Assembly (NCBI RefSeq): GCF_019977235.1
Contig: NZ_AP024646.1
Span: 1,612,001 to 1,676,000, forward strand
Direction of reading: 5' to 3'
Source: Arthrobacter sp. StoSoilB5
GTDB taxonomy: Bacteria; Actinomycetota; Actinomycetes; Actinomycetales; Micrococcaceae
Length of the DNA: 64,000 nucleotides
Numbering within the stretch: the stretch's first letter is position 1; each line of letters begins with the position of its first letter. Positions 9,318-17,859 of this stretch are shown here, in pieces. The position numbers and the translations under genes are program-made. The notes beneath the pieces are model-generated. The model had not been told where the DNA came from and ran no database searches. It saw nothing but the letters and a program-made list of their open reading frames with translations.

Positions 9318-9723
9318 ACACGAAATCCATCTCCACCTGAAGGAAGCGGGCTGCTTCCGCCACTGCGGCCAGGAAGGCTTCCTGTTCAGTGGGAGGCGTG
9401 CGGGGTTCCCTCGGATGCCACTCGTGGGGAGCGGAGTAGACGCGGCTGAATCCACCACCCGGCGGTGCATAGAAAATTCCAAACCGCTGGACGGGCCACT
9501 CAGGTGAGGTCTCCGGGGCAACCAGCAAGGCGGCGTCCACCTCGGGGTTGTACCACTGGGCGATGGGCCGGCGGCGATCATCGGTGAAGAGGCCGGCAGC
9601 ATAGAGGGCCGCAGATTGGGGACTGGTCACGGAGCACAGCCGGTCCCACCACAACGGCAGGATGCGTTCATCCCGTCGCTGCCAAGGTGCCGGAAGCGGC
9701 TGCAGCTCTTGCCAATGTGGCAC
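9316..9723 (-). CDS. Hypothetical protein (135 aa)
   Basis: A 135-residue protein rich in Pro and Trp (for example ILPLWWDRLCS, ARFLQVEMDFV), without signal peptide, membrane segment or motif known to me. It lies between the tRNA terminator and the esterase gene, with a 42-base gap upstream, in the same direction as the esterase and the MprF-like gene. It could be the last gene of that unit. The codon third positions look coding. No function is proposed. Confidence 0.55.
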   Translation of the reverse strand: MPHWQELQPLPAPWQRRDERILPLWWDRLCSVTSPQSAALYAAGLFTDDRRRPIAQWYNPEVDAALLVAPETSPEWPVQRFGIFYAPPGGGFSRVYSAPHEWHPREPRTPPTEQEAFLAAVAEAARFLQVEMDFV

Positions 9724-9765
9724 ATCTCAACTTTATCGCCGGGGACGGGCCGGGAACAGGGCTGC

Positions 9766-11049
9766 CTATGGGGACAAGCCAAGTCTCGGATACAGCACCT
9801 CGAAGCCCTTGGCCAGGCCAGCGTTCAACGCGATGCCCACGTGTCCGCCATTTGGCACCTCGTAGTACGTCACCGTCATGCCGGAAGCACGCGCCGCTGC
9901 CGAGACAGCCTTTGCAGCTGCCACATATGTCACGTCATCCGAGCCCACGGTGAAAACGGCAGTGGTATCAGGAAAGTGTTTGCCCTTCATGATGTTGATG
10001 GGCTTCTGGGCGTCATACGCTGCCTGGTTGCCGCCAAAGATCTCGGCCAGGTTGCCCGCGGGGTCCTCCGCGCCGGGGAACTCCTCGCCGGAGATATCCA
10101 CCACGTTGCCCCACAAGGTGGGGTATTTGAGGGCGAAGGAGATGGCGCACTGCCCACCGTTCGAGTATCCGGCAATGCTCCAATGGTCGCGGTCCGGGAG
10201 GATGTTCAGGTTCGCTTTGGCCCAGTTCACCACGTCAACGTTGATGTACTTTTCCACGTTTCCGTACTTGGCTGTGTCCAGGCACAGGGTGTCGTCTTGC
10301 TCAGGTCCGATCTGGTCGGCCACGATCGCGATGGGTGCCAGGCCGTTGTTCTTCACGGCAAATTCGTCCAATGCGGACGAAACGTACTGGGGGTCCGGAA
10401 GCCCCGGCTGGCCCATCATGAGGACAAACAACGGCAAACGTGGAGGGTTCTCCGTAAGGGCCGCAGGCGGCAGGTAGATCCCGGCAGGGCGGGCATTGAA
10501 ACCCGAGGCGGAGGCTGGAATGACCTGCGTTCCCACCTCGCCCTTGGTTGGCATGTTTGCGGGCGGTTTCCAGTTCTGCCAGAGCGGCCCGGCCGGGAGG
10601 GGAGCGTCCGGGTCCGGCTTGCTCAGCTGGATGGCTTCCTCGGTGGAAATTCCCAGCGCTGAACCAAGCGTCTTGTTGAGGCCAAACTCCATGTTGACGC
10701 CAAGCGCAGTGACCAGGAGGAATACCGGGATGGATAGTGCCGCCGCCACCTTCCGCCATCGCGGACTGTGGCGAAAACTGACCACCGCCAATCCAAGGGC
10801 AGCAAAGCCGGTGATCACCCAGAACCACACGCGAGGTGTCAGGCCCACGTGGAAGACGTCCAGGACATCCTCTACGATCCAGACCGTAAACCAGCCCAGC
10901 ACCGCTGTCACCACAATGCCAACCACCGCGGTGATGATCCAGCGCGATGACGGCCTGAGGAACAGCAACAGGAACAGCCCGACGCCGATGACGACGGCTA
11001 TCGTCATGACCACCGGGCCGCTGATCTCGATTTCCAGGAGGCCTTTCAT
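9766..11049 (-). CDS. Membrane-anchored alpha/beta-hydrolase esterase
   Basis: Start placed at ATG 11049. The frame is open further upstream, but that part overlaps the neighbouring gene. The 427-residue protein has about four N-terminal membrane segments (residues 8-120), then an extracytoplasmic esterase domain of the EstD/mycolyltransferase type. The nucleophile elbow is GYSNGG (Ser about 295), with an acidic segment and a late histidine (NGGHVGIALNAG) to complete the triad. It begins 22 bases after the stop of the MprF-like gene, so the two are likely co-transcribed. Hydrolases paired with aminoacyl-phosphatidylglycerol synthases are known in other Gram-positives, where they reverse lipid aminoacylation. 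That role here is inference. Confidence 0.75.
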   Translation of the reverse strand: MKGLLEIEISGPVVMTIAVVIGVGLFLLLFLRPSSRWIITAVVGIVVTAVLGWFTVWIVEDVLDVFHVGLTPRVWFWVITGFAALGLAVVSFRHSPRWRKVAAALSIPVFLLVTALGVNMEFGLNKTLGSALGISTEEAIQLSKPDPDAPLPAGPLWQNWKPPANMPTKGEVGTQVIPASASGFNARPAGIYLPPAALTENPPRLPLFVLMMGQPGLPDPQYVSSALDEFAVKNNGLAPIAIVADQIGPEQDDTLCLDTAKYGNVEKYINVDVVNWAKANLNILPDRDHWSIAGYSNGGQCAISFALKYPTLWGNVVDISGEEFPGAEDPAGNLAEIFGGNQAAYDAQKPINIMKGKHFPDTTAVFTVGSDDVTYVAAAKAVSAAARASGMTVTYYEVPNGGHVGIALNAGLAKGFEVLYPRLGLSP

Positions 11050-11071
11050 GGCTGCCGCGTTTGTCCGGCGG

Positions 11072-13573
11072 TCACGCGGCGGGCTCCCGGGCCACCATTT
11101 GCCGCAGCAAACCGGCGCTCTGTGAGGGGGAGAGCCCCGGCAAGTACGCGGAGCCAACGGCAAGACCAATGGACGGCAACGCCAACGGGTCCCGGTAATA
11201 CATGTACAGGGTGCGGTGCTCGGGCTGGAATCTCGACTTGAAAGCTGCCAGCGACTTGAAGCCGTACATGGGCTCCAGCGCATTGCCCAGCACGGCCAGG
11301 ACCCGGTCCAAAGCGCTGTGGTCGTCACCATCGCCCGTCCCGGCTCCGGCGTTGGCCAGCGGGGACCCTGACAGCGAGATCCGGGGAACGTCGTCCTTGA
11401 AGTGATTCACGGCAGAGGCGATCAGGAATTCCATGACTCCTTTGAACCCGGTGGTTCGGCGGCGCATGAAATCCAACGTCCAACCCGATACCACGCCATC
11501 TGTGAAAACCGGTAGCCAGCTTGTTACGCCATGGACCAGGCCGTCGTCATCCACTGCCACGCAACACATGACTTCGGGATCCTTCAGTTCATCGAGTCCG
11601 CCCAACGTGAACCCCATCTCGGGGAGGGCCTTGTCCGCCACCCACTCCTCCGAGATCTCTGCCAGTTGTGCCCGGATCCCGGGCGGCATCTGCGCATAGT
11701 GGTACCAGTAGTCCTTGATGGACAGCTTCTCAGCCCTGTTCAAGGCGGTCCTGACGTTCTGCCATTCCTTGCCCTTGAACGTCATGGCCTGGATATTCAG
11801 CAGGGTTTCTTCCGCTACCTCCAGTTTGCGGAAGCCGCGGGGTAGGAGGGCCTCGTCAAGCTCCGCTGTGGCCGAATAGAAGCACGGTGTGAGGCCCAGG
11901 GCCGCGCAATGGGCCAGGAAGCCTGTTGCGGCCTCTGTGTGGTGCTCGCGGGCCCCGAACGGACCCGCCACAGTCAGGGCCACTCCGTTGTGCACCTGAT
12001 AGGCAAGGCCTGCCCTTCTGTCCGGGGTGAACCAGTATTGGTTGTTGTCCCATAAGGCCATCCAGGACAGGCTGCCGCCGCCATTGTGAAGCAATTCGCG
12101 GGTGTGTCCCAGATCCGCGGCAGGGTCATTTGCCAACATCCGGAACCGCTGGAAATTGTTCAGCACCATCAACAGGATGCAGAGCCAGATGACGTCCCCA
12201 CCCAGTCCGTAGAGAACAGTGCTCAGCAGTCCCTGCGGCAGTTCAACGACGAACGGAACAGGGAAGGGGACAAGGATGTGGGTCAGTTGGCCTGCCAGGT
12301 CCCACAGCGATGAGCGGGCCGGGTTGCCCTCCACGAACCAGAAGACCACGTACAGGGCCACCGCTACAGCAGCCATGATGAGGGTTGTCCTGCCCAGTAC
12401 CCGGTATCCGGCGTCGCTGGATTCCACGCGGAATTTGTGGCGGTTAACCAGCAGCAGGACCGCGATGATCAGGGGCGCCAGGACAGCTGGAACGGCATAG
12501 AGCAACAGGTAACCGATGTCGTCATTTCCAAGGGTCACTTCCGGATCCGTCACGTACTGCACGATTGCCAGGATCGTCACGAACGCCAGGTACAGCTGGA
12601 TGACGAGGGTCAGCCGATAGGCGAGGCGACGCCCGCGGCGCAGCCCTTCAGCACAGACCAGCAGCAAGAGCACAGGGATCAGTGTCAGGATGGTTGCGCC
12701 AAAACTCTGCACGCCCACCACGCTCTGCAGGGTGACGCAGCTCTTGTCGTTATCGCAGGCTTCCTGTACTTCATCCACGCTGGGGCTTGCTTGGAGCATT
12801 ACTTCGGACACCACAGACAGCGGCCCGACCTCCAAAGTGCCCGTTAACTGCGTGAGCAAGGGGCCAAGGGCGAACACACCCACCACTGTGCCCACCAGGA
12901 ACCGGGTCTCACGAAGACTCGAAGAATGAAGGGAGCCTGCACGGCGCCGCAGTACCAGAGCCTGGACGGCCCAGCCAGCCACAATGCCGATGACAGCGCC
13001 AGCAAGGGCCTGGAGTGTTTGGGCGACCCCTACAAACAACGCGAACATGAGCGTGGCGGCCAGCAACCAGGTCCGAAGGCGGCGACGCCACAATGCCTCA
13101 AGTGCCGCCGTCGAACATCCCAACGCAGCGGCGGCACCACCGTAAGCGCCCACAACATATTCGCCACCCAGGAAACTCAGCCATTGGTCGCTGTTGTCCG
13201 TCCCAAAGGCAACCAGCCCCATCAGCACCACGGCGCTCAGGGCAGAACCGAAGACAAATGCTGCAAGTGCCAGCCAAGGACCAATGGTCCGCTCGGCGAT
13301 ACCCACGCCCAGCAGGACCATCACAGTGCAGGCCAGGTAGTCGAGCAAGGATGTTGCAAAGAAGGATGACGTGAACATTGACCATGCCGGGCCCGGATCC
13401 AGTGCCAAACCCAGGCCGACCTGTTCCAGAAGTGTCTCGTTCGGGCCGGCGAGAAGGCTCCCGGAAACTGCGCCCACAACCCAAATGAACAGCACTAGTC
13501 CCAAAGTCAGGGGTAGCCGCCGTGCGGTCGCCAGGCCGCGAACAGTGCCCCTATATCCCACAGCCGCACTCAT
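11072..13573 (-). CDS. MprF-like aminoacyl-phosphatidylglycerol synthase with rhomboid-like N-terminus
   Basis: An 833-residue membrane protein. The first 200 residues form about six membrane segments resembling a rhomboid fold, but the expected G-x-S-G nucleophile motif reads GAYGG, so it should be catalytically dead. About five further segments follow to residue 480. The C-terminal 330 residues are a DUF2156 (MprF synthase) domain with two GNAT-like halves, for example LSWMALWDNNQYWF, RGFRKLEVAEETLLN and PRISLSGSPLA. Such enzymes move lysine or alanine from aminoacyl-tRNA to phosphatidylglycerol, lowering surface charge and raising resistance to cationic peptides. The amino acid used cannot be read from sequence. 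The esterase gene follows. Confidence 0.8.
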   Translation of the reverse strand: MSAAVGYRGTVRGLATARRLPLTLGLVLFIWVVGAVSGSLLAGPNETLLEQVGLGLALDPGPAWSMFTSSFFATSLLDYLACTVMVLLGVGIAERTIGPWLALAAFVFGSALSAVVLMGLVAFGTDNSDQWLSFLGGEYVVGAYGGAAAALGCSTAALEALWRRRLRTWLLAATLMFALFVGVAQTLQALAGAVIGIVAGWAVQALVLRRRAGSLHSSSLRETRFLVGTVVGVFALGPLLTQLTGTLEVGPLSVVSEVMLQASPSVDEVQEACDNDKSCVTLQSVVGVQSFGATILTLIPVLLLLVCAEGLRRGRRLAYRLTLVIQLYLAFVTILAIVQYVTDPEVTLGNDDIGYLLLYAVPAVLAPLIIAVLLLVNRHKFRVESSDAGYRVLGRTTLIMAAVAVALYVVFWFVEGNPARSSLWDLAGQLTHILVPFPVPFVVELPQGLLSTVLYGLGGDVIWLCILLMVLNNFQRFRMLANDPAADLGHTRELLHNGGGSLSWMALWDNNQYWFTPDRRAGLAYQVHNGVALTVAGPFGAREHHTEAATGFLAHCAALGLTPCFYSATAELDEALLPRGFRKLEVAEETLLNIQAMTFKGKEWQNVRTALNRAEKLSIKDYWYHYAQMPPGIRAQLAEISEEWVADKALPEMGFTLGGLDELKDPEVMCCVAVDDDGLVHGVTSWLPVFTDGVVSGWTLDFMRRRTTGFKGVMEFLIASAVNHFKDDVPRISLSGSPLANAGAGTGDGDDHSALDRVLAVLGNALEPMYGFKSLAAFKSRFQPEHRTLYMYYRDPLALPSIGLAVGSAYLPGLSPSQSAGLLRQMVAREPAA

Positions 13574-13670
13574 GTGATGTCCCCTTCACCGGCGAAGCGG
13601 GGGTAACCCCCGGCTGGCCACCATTCTGCCCTGCCACGCGCCCGAAGGGGAGGGTCTTTGGTGGTCTGCG

Positions 13671-13856
13671 TTACTCCCGGTTCCAGGGGCCGGGGTTCAC
13701 CCGGTACAGCAAAGCGGCTCCGATGACGGCGCCAAGAACCGCCCCGAACAGTGCACTCCCGGCGAGGCGGCCCAACAGTGCCCCGACGACGGCGCCAAGC
13801 ACGGCCCCGAGGAAAAGGCCCCTACCGTTGCGGTGCGGTTTCTTGGTCATGGTCAC
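13671..13856 (-). CDS. Small glycine-zipper membrane protein (61 aa)
   Basis: A 61-residue protein with a basic start (MTMTKKPHRNGRG) and two hydrophobic stretches made of repeated GAVLGAVVGALLG-type glycine-zipper units. It ends NPGPWNRE. Such short proteins insert into or associate with membranes. A second in-frame ATG at 13850 is possible. It lies alone between the MprF-like gene and the drug exporter. The glycine periodicity and in-frame conservation of the repeat suggest a real gene, but its function is unknown. Confidence 0.6.
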   Translation of the reverse strand: MTMTKKPHRNGRGLFLGAVLGAVVGALLGRLAGSALFGAVLGAVIGAALLYRVNPGPWNRE

Positions 13857-13905
13857 AGCCTACGGTCGGGTTCAAGTGAAATGCCGAACTAATGGATTGA
13901 GGGGC

Positions 13906-15129
13906 CTAATGGATTGAGGGGACTGTCCACGGGCGGACCACCAGCCACAATGCCGCAATCGCTCCAGTGATACAGACAGCCTGGACGGCACCCATGGGGA
14001 CCGCCGAGCTGACACCCAGCCAGCCAACCACCGGCGGGACAATGCCTGCCATCATGAATTGCGCTGCGCCCAGAAGCGAGGCCGCCGTACCCGCTTGGGC
14101 TCCGTGGTTCGCCAGGGAGAGGACCTGGACGCAGGGGAACATGAAGCCTGTGGCGCAGATGTAGAACCACAGTGGAACCAGGATGCCCCACAGACCCACG
14201 TGGAAGAGATCGAGCACGATGATCAGGGCAGCCATGAGCAGCATAAACACCGTGGCTCCTGCGACGATCCACTGCGGAGCCACGCGCCGGATCAACCTCG
14301 AGCTGATCTGGACCCCCGCCACGATGCCCAGCGAATTGATGCCGAAAAGGATGCCGTACTCCTGGGGCGAGAATTCATAAATGTTCTGGAACAGGAAGGT
14401 GGAGGCGGAGAGGTAGGCGAACAGGCCGCCGAAGTTAAGGCTGCCCACCATCAACATGCCCACAAAGATCCGGTCCGTCAGTACCGTCTTGTAGCGCTGC
14501 CTTACCGTGACCGTGTTTTTCCCACGCCGTTCCGCTGGGAGGGTTTCGCGAATGAAGAAAATCGCGGCCAGGATCACCAGCGTGCCGTAGCTGGCCAGGA
14601 AGTAGAAGATGCCGGGCCATGGGAACACCAGCAACAACTGGGAACCGATGATGGGGGCAAGGATTGGGGCCAGCCCGTTGACCAGGGACATCCGGGAGAA
14701 CATGCGGACCATCGAATAGCCGTGGAAGAGGTCACGGACCATTGCCATCGCGACAACGCCGCCGCCCGCGGCGCCGATACCCATGAGCACGCGGAAGAGG
14801 GAGAGCAGCCCGATGTCCGTAGCCAACGCTGCGCCCACCGATGACCCGATATGGAGGGCCGTGGCGAGGATCAACGGCAGGCGGCGGCCAAACTTGTCGC
14901 TGAAGGGACCAACCACCAACTGGCCAAGGCCAAACCCAACGGTAGTACCGGTCAAAGTCAGCTGGATCGCCGTGGCTGAGACACCAAAACTCTCCTCCAG
15001 CGCAGGGAACGCAGGCAGGTAGAGATCCACGGTGAAGGGCCCCAAAGCGGTCAGGGCACCCAGAAGGACAATGTAAACAAGCTTTTCGCGTCGGCTCAGG
15101 GAATCGCCCGGAGCTATGGGATTGGTCAC
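13906..15129 (-). CDS. Bcr/CflA-family multidrug efflux MFS transporter
   Basis: A 407-residue transporter with twelve predicted membrane segments. The Bcr/CflA signature is visible: ALTALGPFTVDLYLPAFP in segment 1, an acidic-free loop GPFSDKFGRRLPL (MFS motif A) after segment 2, and VAMAMVRDLFHG in segment 4. Family members export drugs such as bicyclomycin, sulfonamides or chloramphenicol by proton antiport. It is a stand-alone gene with a 182-base divergent spacer to the next gene. Confidence 0.88.
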   Translation of the reverse strand: MTNPIAPGDSLSRREKLVYIVLLGALTALGPFTVDLYLPAFPALEESFGVSATAIQLTLTGTTVGFGLGQLVVGPFSDKFGRRLPLILATALHIGSSVGAALATDIGLLSLFRVLMGIGAAGGGVVAMAMVRDLFHGYSMVRMFSRMSLVNGLAPILAPIIGSQLLLVFPWPGIFYFLASYGTLVILAAIFFIRETLPAERRGKNTVTVRQRYKTVLTDRIFVGMLMVGSLNFGGLFAYLSASTFLFQNIYEFSPQEYGILFGINSLGIVAGVQISSRLIRRVAPQWIVAGATVFMLLMAALIIVLDLFHVGLWGILVPLWFYICATGFMFPCVQVLSLANHGAQAGTAASLLGAAQFMMAGIVPPVVGWLGVSSAVPMGAVQAVCITGAIAALWLVVRPWTVPSIH

Positions 15130-15311
15130 GATTATCTATCCTATGGCCGTCACATCATATTTATGCAGCTACGTCAGGCGCGCCGCGGTGCCATCGGCGA
15201 AAGTTGAGCCGGAACCTGAATGATAGTTTTGAGGACAGGTGCCCGCGGCGATCTTTCTCCGGCCGCGTTCGCCCGACACGATGCCCAGAGGAAGCAGTTA
15301 GGCGGAACCCA

Positions 15312-16160
15312 ATGAGTGGACGTCACACCGGCCGGACCAGCACGAGACCAGCCATCCGTACTTTGCCGAAGACCCTCAAGCTCGTTGCCCGTTTGGCTCC
15401 CAGGCAACTCAACGACGAAATCGCCTTGGCAAAGGTCGAACTCAAGCGCAAGGCCACCCAGGTTGGCGTGGCCGGCGCGTTCTTCGGCGTGGCCCTTGTT
15501 TTTATGTCCCTCCTTGTGATCGCGCTGGTCGTGGCCGCGATTCTAGGTTTGGCAACCATCATGCCTGGTTGGCTCGCGGCGCTGATTGTTGCCGCGGTCT
15601 TCCTCGTGATCATTGCACTCGGGGCCTTGATCGGCGTTGCCAAGTTCAAGAAGGCCATGCCCTTGGTCCCCGAGGACACCATCCGTGGCCTCAAACATGA
15701 TCTGGGAATTATGAAGGAAGGCTCGGCCTTCGACGAGTCCATTCTCGATCCCAATTCGCCCGCTGCCAAGGCGGCGAAGGCAGCTAAGGAAGCAGCCGCT
15801 GAAAAGGCGAAAGCAGAAAAGGCTGCCAAGGAAGCAGCCAAGGAAGCGGACGCCGTCAAGGCACCCACCGAGGCAGAACTCCGCCGGCGCCTGGACAAGC
15901 GGCGCGAACACCTCACCGGCGTCCGAGACGAGCTTGGCGAACAGTTGGACGTCAAGAAACAGAGCCAGGCTTTGCTGGACACCGCCACTGTGAAGTTCCA
16001 GGAAGGAAGGGACTTTGCTTCAGCGAAGTTCGCTGGCCTGGGCGACGCCGTCCCCGAGGACTTCACTGGACGCCTCGCTTCCCGGTGGAAGGACCTCGTG
16101 GCCTTTGCCGCCGCTGCCGCGGTCTTCGTGGTTGCCCTGCGAAAGCTGCTGAAGAAGTAG
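15312..16160 (+). CDS. Phage-holin-superfamily (DUF1469-like) membrane protein with coiled coil
   Basis: Start at ATG 15312 after GAGGAAG; the frame is open back to 15204 but that part looks non-coding. The 282-residue protein has an Arg/Thr-rich N-terminus, a helix (LNDEIALAKVELKRKATQVG) and two membrane segments around residues 55-115, as in the actinobacterial putative holin superfamily (an envelope protein, not a phage lysis gene). A long Ala/Lys/Glu coiled coil of repeated AAKEAAKE units follows at about 150-200, and a last membrane segment ends VALRKLLKK. The next gene begins 48 bases downstream. Confidence 0.7.
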   Translation: MSGRHTGRTSTRPAIRTLPKTLKLVARLAPRQLNDEIALAKVELKRKATQVGVAGAFFGVALVFMSLLVIALVVAAILGLATIMPGWLAALIVAAVFLVIIALGALIGVAKFKKAMPLVPEDTIRGLKHDLGIMKEGSAFDESILDPNSPAAKAAKAAKEAAAEKAKAEKAAKEAAKEADAVKAPTEAELRRRLDKRREHLTGVRDELGEQLDVKKQSQALLDTATVKFQEGRDFASAKFAGLGDAVPEDFTGRLASRWKDLVAFAAAAAVFVVALRKLLKK

Positions 16161-16208
16161 CAGCCTGCCGCGGTACCGCACACACTGGAGTAGAGGAAGG
16201 GGGACACC

Positions 16209-16832
16209 ATGAGGTTTATCGGCGCAGGATCGCACCCGGGCCGTCCCCAAGTGGACCACGACCTCATCTTTACTGTTCCCAACGTGCTCACCGTTCTCCG
16301 CTTCATGGGCGTCCCACTTTTTGTGTGGCTGGTCCTGTGGCAGAAGGAGTACGGCTTTGCTGTGCTCGTGCTGGTCATCATGGGCAGCACGGACTGGGTG
16401 GATGGGTATATCGCCCGCCGCTTCGACCAAACCTCCAAGCTGGGCAGGATACTGGACCCTCTGGCGGACCGGGCGGCGCTCATAGCCGTGGCAGTCACTT
16501 TGGCGATTGCCGGCGTCGTGCAGTGGTGGTACCTGGCGGCGCTGGTGGTGCCGGACGCCATTCTGGCTATTGCCTCGCTGATCTACTTCCGAAGCCATCC
16601 GGACCTTCCTGTCAGCATCATCGGCAAGATCCGCACAGGGCTCCTGCTGGTGGGCACGCCGTTGCTGGTTCTTTCCAAATTACCGATACCCTACACGGAC
16701 GCCTACTTCGCCGCGGCTTGGGTGTTCCTCGGCCTTGGACTGCTGGGCCACTGGATTGCGGCCTACAACTATTACTGGGCCATCTTGCGTAAGGGCAAGG
16801 AACTGCGGGCCAACGACGGCGGACACGGCTGA
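16209..16832 (+). CDS. CDP-alcohol phosphatidyltransferase family protein
   Basis: A 207-residue membrane enzyme with the complete family signature around residues 60-85: DWVDGYIARRFD, then GRILDPLADR (DG-x2-AR-x8-G-x3-D-x3-D). It would join a CDP-diacylglycerol to an alcohol such as glycerol-3-phosphate, making phosphatidylglycerophosphate or a cardiolipin-type product. Five or six membrane segments are predicted. The stop overlaps the start of the next gene (TGATG), so they are translationally coupled. Whether this is the main PgsA is not decidable here. Confidence 0.85.
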   Translation: MRFIGAGSHPGRPQVDHDLIFTVPNVLTVLRFMGVPLFVWLVLWQKEYGFAVLVLVIMGSTDWVDGYIARRFDQTSKLGRILDPLADRAALIAVAVTLAIAGVVQWWYLAALVVPDAILAIASLIYFRSHPDLPVSIIGKIRTGLLLVGTPLLVLSKLPIPYTDAYFAAAWVFLGLGLLGHWIAAYNYYWAILRKGKELRANDGGHG

Positions 16833-17737
16833 TGGTCTGGCTGGCGGTTTTCCTTGCCGTACTTGGTGCCTTTTTCCTTGCCATTGGCGCCCAACGCCAG
16901 GGGAGCGCGGTCAAGGCCGATACCGGAGGCCTGGCCTTGAGTTCCAACGGGTTCCTGCGGCTTCTGCGCAATCCACGATGGATGCTTGGGCTTTTGCTGT
17001 TATGCCTTGGCATGGTGATGAACGCTATCGCCCTCGTATCAGCACCCTTGACTGTGGTGCAACCAATTGGTGCGATCGCGCTGGTCATCACCACGGTGGT
17101 CAATGCCAAGGACCAAGGCCTGAGCATCAACCGTGCCACCGTGGTGGCCATCAGCGCGTGTGTCACCGGGTCCGCCTTGTTCGTGCTCCTGGCTGTTAAT
17201 GTCACGCAGGAAAACCACCACGTTAACGCCGAAGACGAACTGACAATCGTGCTGCTCCTGGCTCTGGCCGTGGGTCTTTTCGGCACCCTTGCGGTGCTGT
17301 TCAAACACCGCATGAGCGCCTTCGTGTACATCGTGGGCGCGGGTGTGCTGTTTGGCTTCGTGGCCGTCCTGACCCGGATCATCGGCAAGCACCTGCTGGA
17401 TCCCAACGGCCTGTTCCTGTTCAATGTGCAGTGGTACACGCTCATTGCAATCGTGGCGGCCGGCGGCCTGGGATCGTGGTTTGTCCAGAGCGCCTATTCA
17501 GGTGGCCCACCCGATTTGGTCATCGCCGGACTCACCGTCGTGGACCCCATGGTAGGCATCGCCATCGGCATCGTCATCCTTGGTGAGCTTCGTCCCGATG
17601 TCCACGCTGTGATGGCAATCGGCATGGCCGCCGCAGCTTCCCTTGCTATCGTGGGGGTTATTGCCTTGAGCCGCCACCATCCGGAAGTCACCAAGCGTAA
17701 GAAGGACGCGAAGGCGGCTGCAAGCCGGAAGGCCTAG
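16832..17737 (+). CDS. DMT-superfamily (EamA-like) permease
   Basis: A 301-residue protein with nine or ten membrane segments, opening VWLAVFLAVLGAFFLAIGAQRQG. The middle contains SAPLTVVQPIGAIALVITTVVNA and the end has DPMVGIAIGIVILGE, the duplicated EamA pattern that also occurs in NIPA-type magnesium transporters. The cytoplasmic C-terminus is Lys-rich. The start codon overlaps the stop of the phosphatidyltransferase. The substrate is unknown; export of a metabolite or Mg2+ transport are both possible. Confidence 0.75.
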   Translation: MVWLAVFLAVLGAFFLAIGAQRQGSAVKADTGGLALSSNGFLRLLRNPRWMLGLLLLCLGMVMNAIALVSAPLTVVQPIGAIALVITTVVNAKDQGLSINRATVVAISACVTGSALFVLLAVNVTQENHHVNAEDELTIVLLLALAVGLFGTLAVLFKHRMSAFVYIVGAGVLFGFVAVLTRIIGKHLLDPNGLFLFNVQWYTLIAIVAAGGLGSWFVQSAYSGGPPDLVIAGLTVVDPMVGIAIGIVILGELRPDVHAVMAIGMAAAASLAIVGVIALSRHHPEVTKRKKDAKAAASRKA

Positions 17738-17859
17738 GGCAGGGCTTTACCATCGCTTTAACTTGCGCCACCGCTTCGCAGCGGTCCGGCAACCCGGCGA
17801 CACCACAGCATTGACCCGTGCAACGCTGTTCCGCACCGTGACCATCAGGAGTTCTCCAC

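Noticed and set aside
9616..10662. 348-codon plus-strand frame over the esterase gene
   Set aside because: Reverse-frame shadow; the minus frame has a complete alpha/beta-hydrolase nucleophile elbow.
15312..16160. Possible prophage remnant because of the holin-family protein
   Set aside because: The family name is historical; neighbours are chromosomal lipid genes and no phage genes are present.
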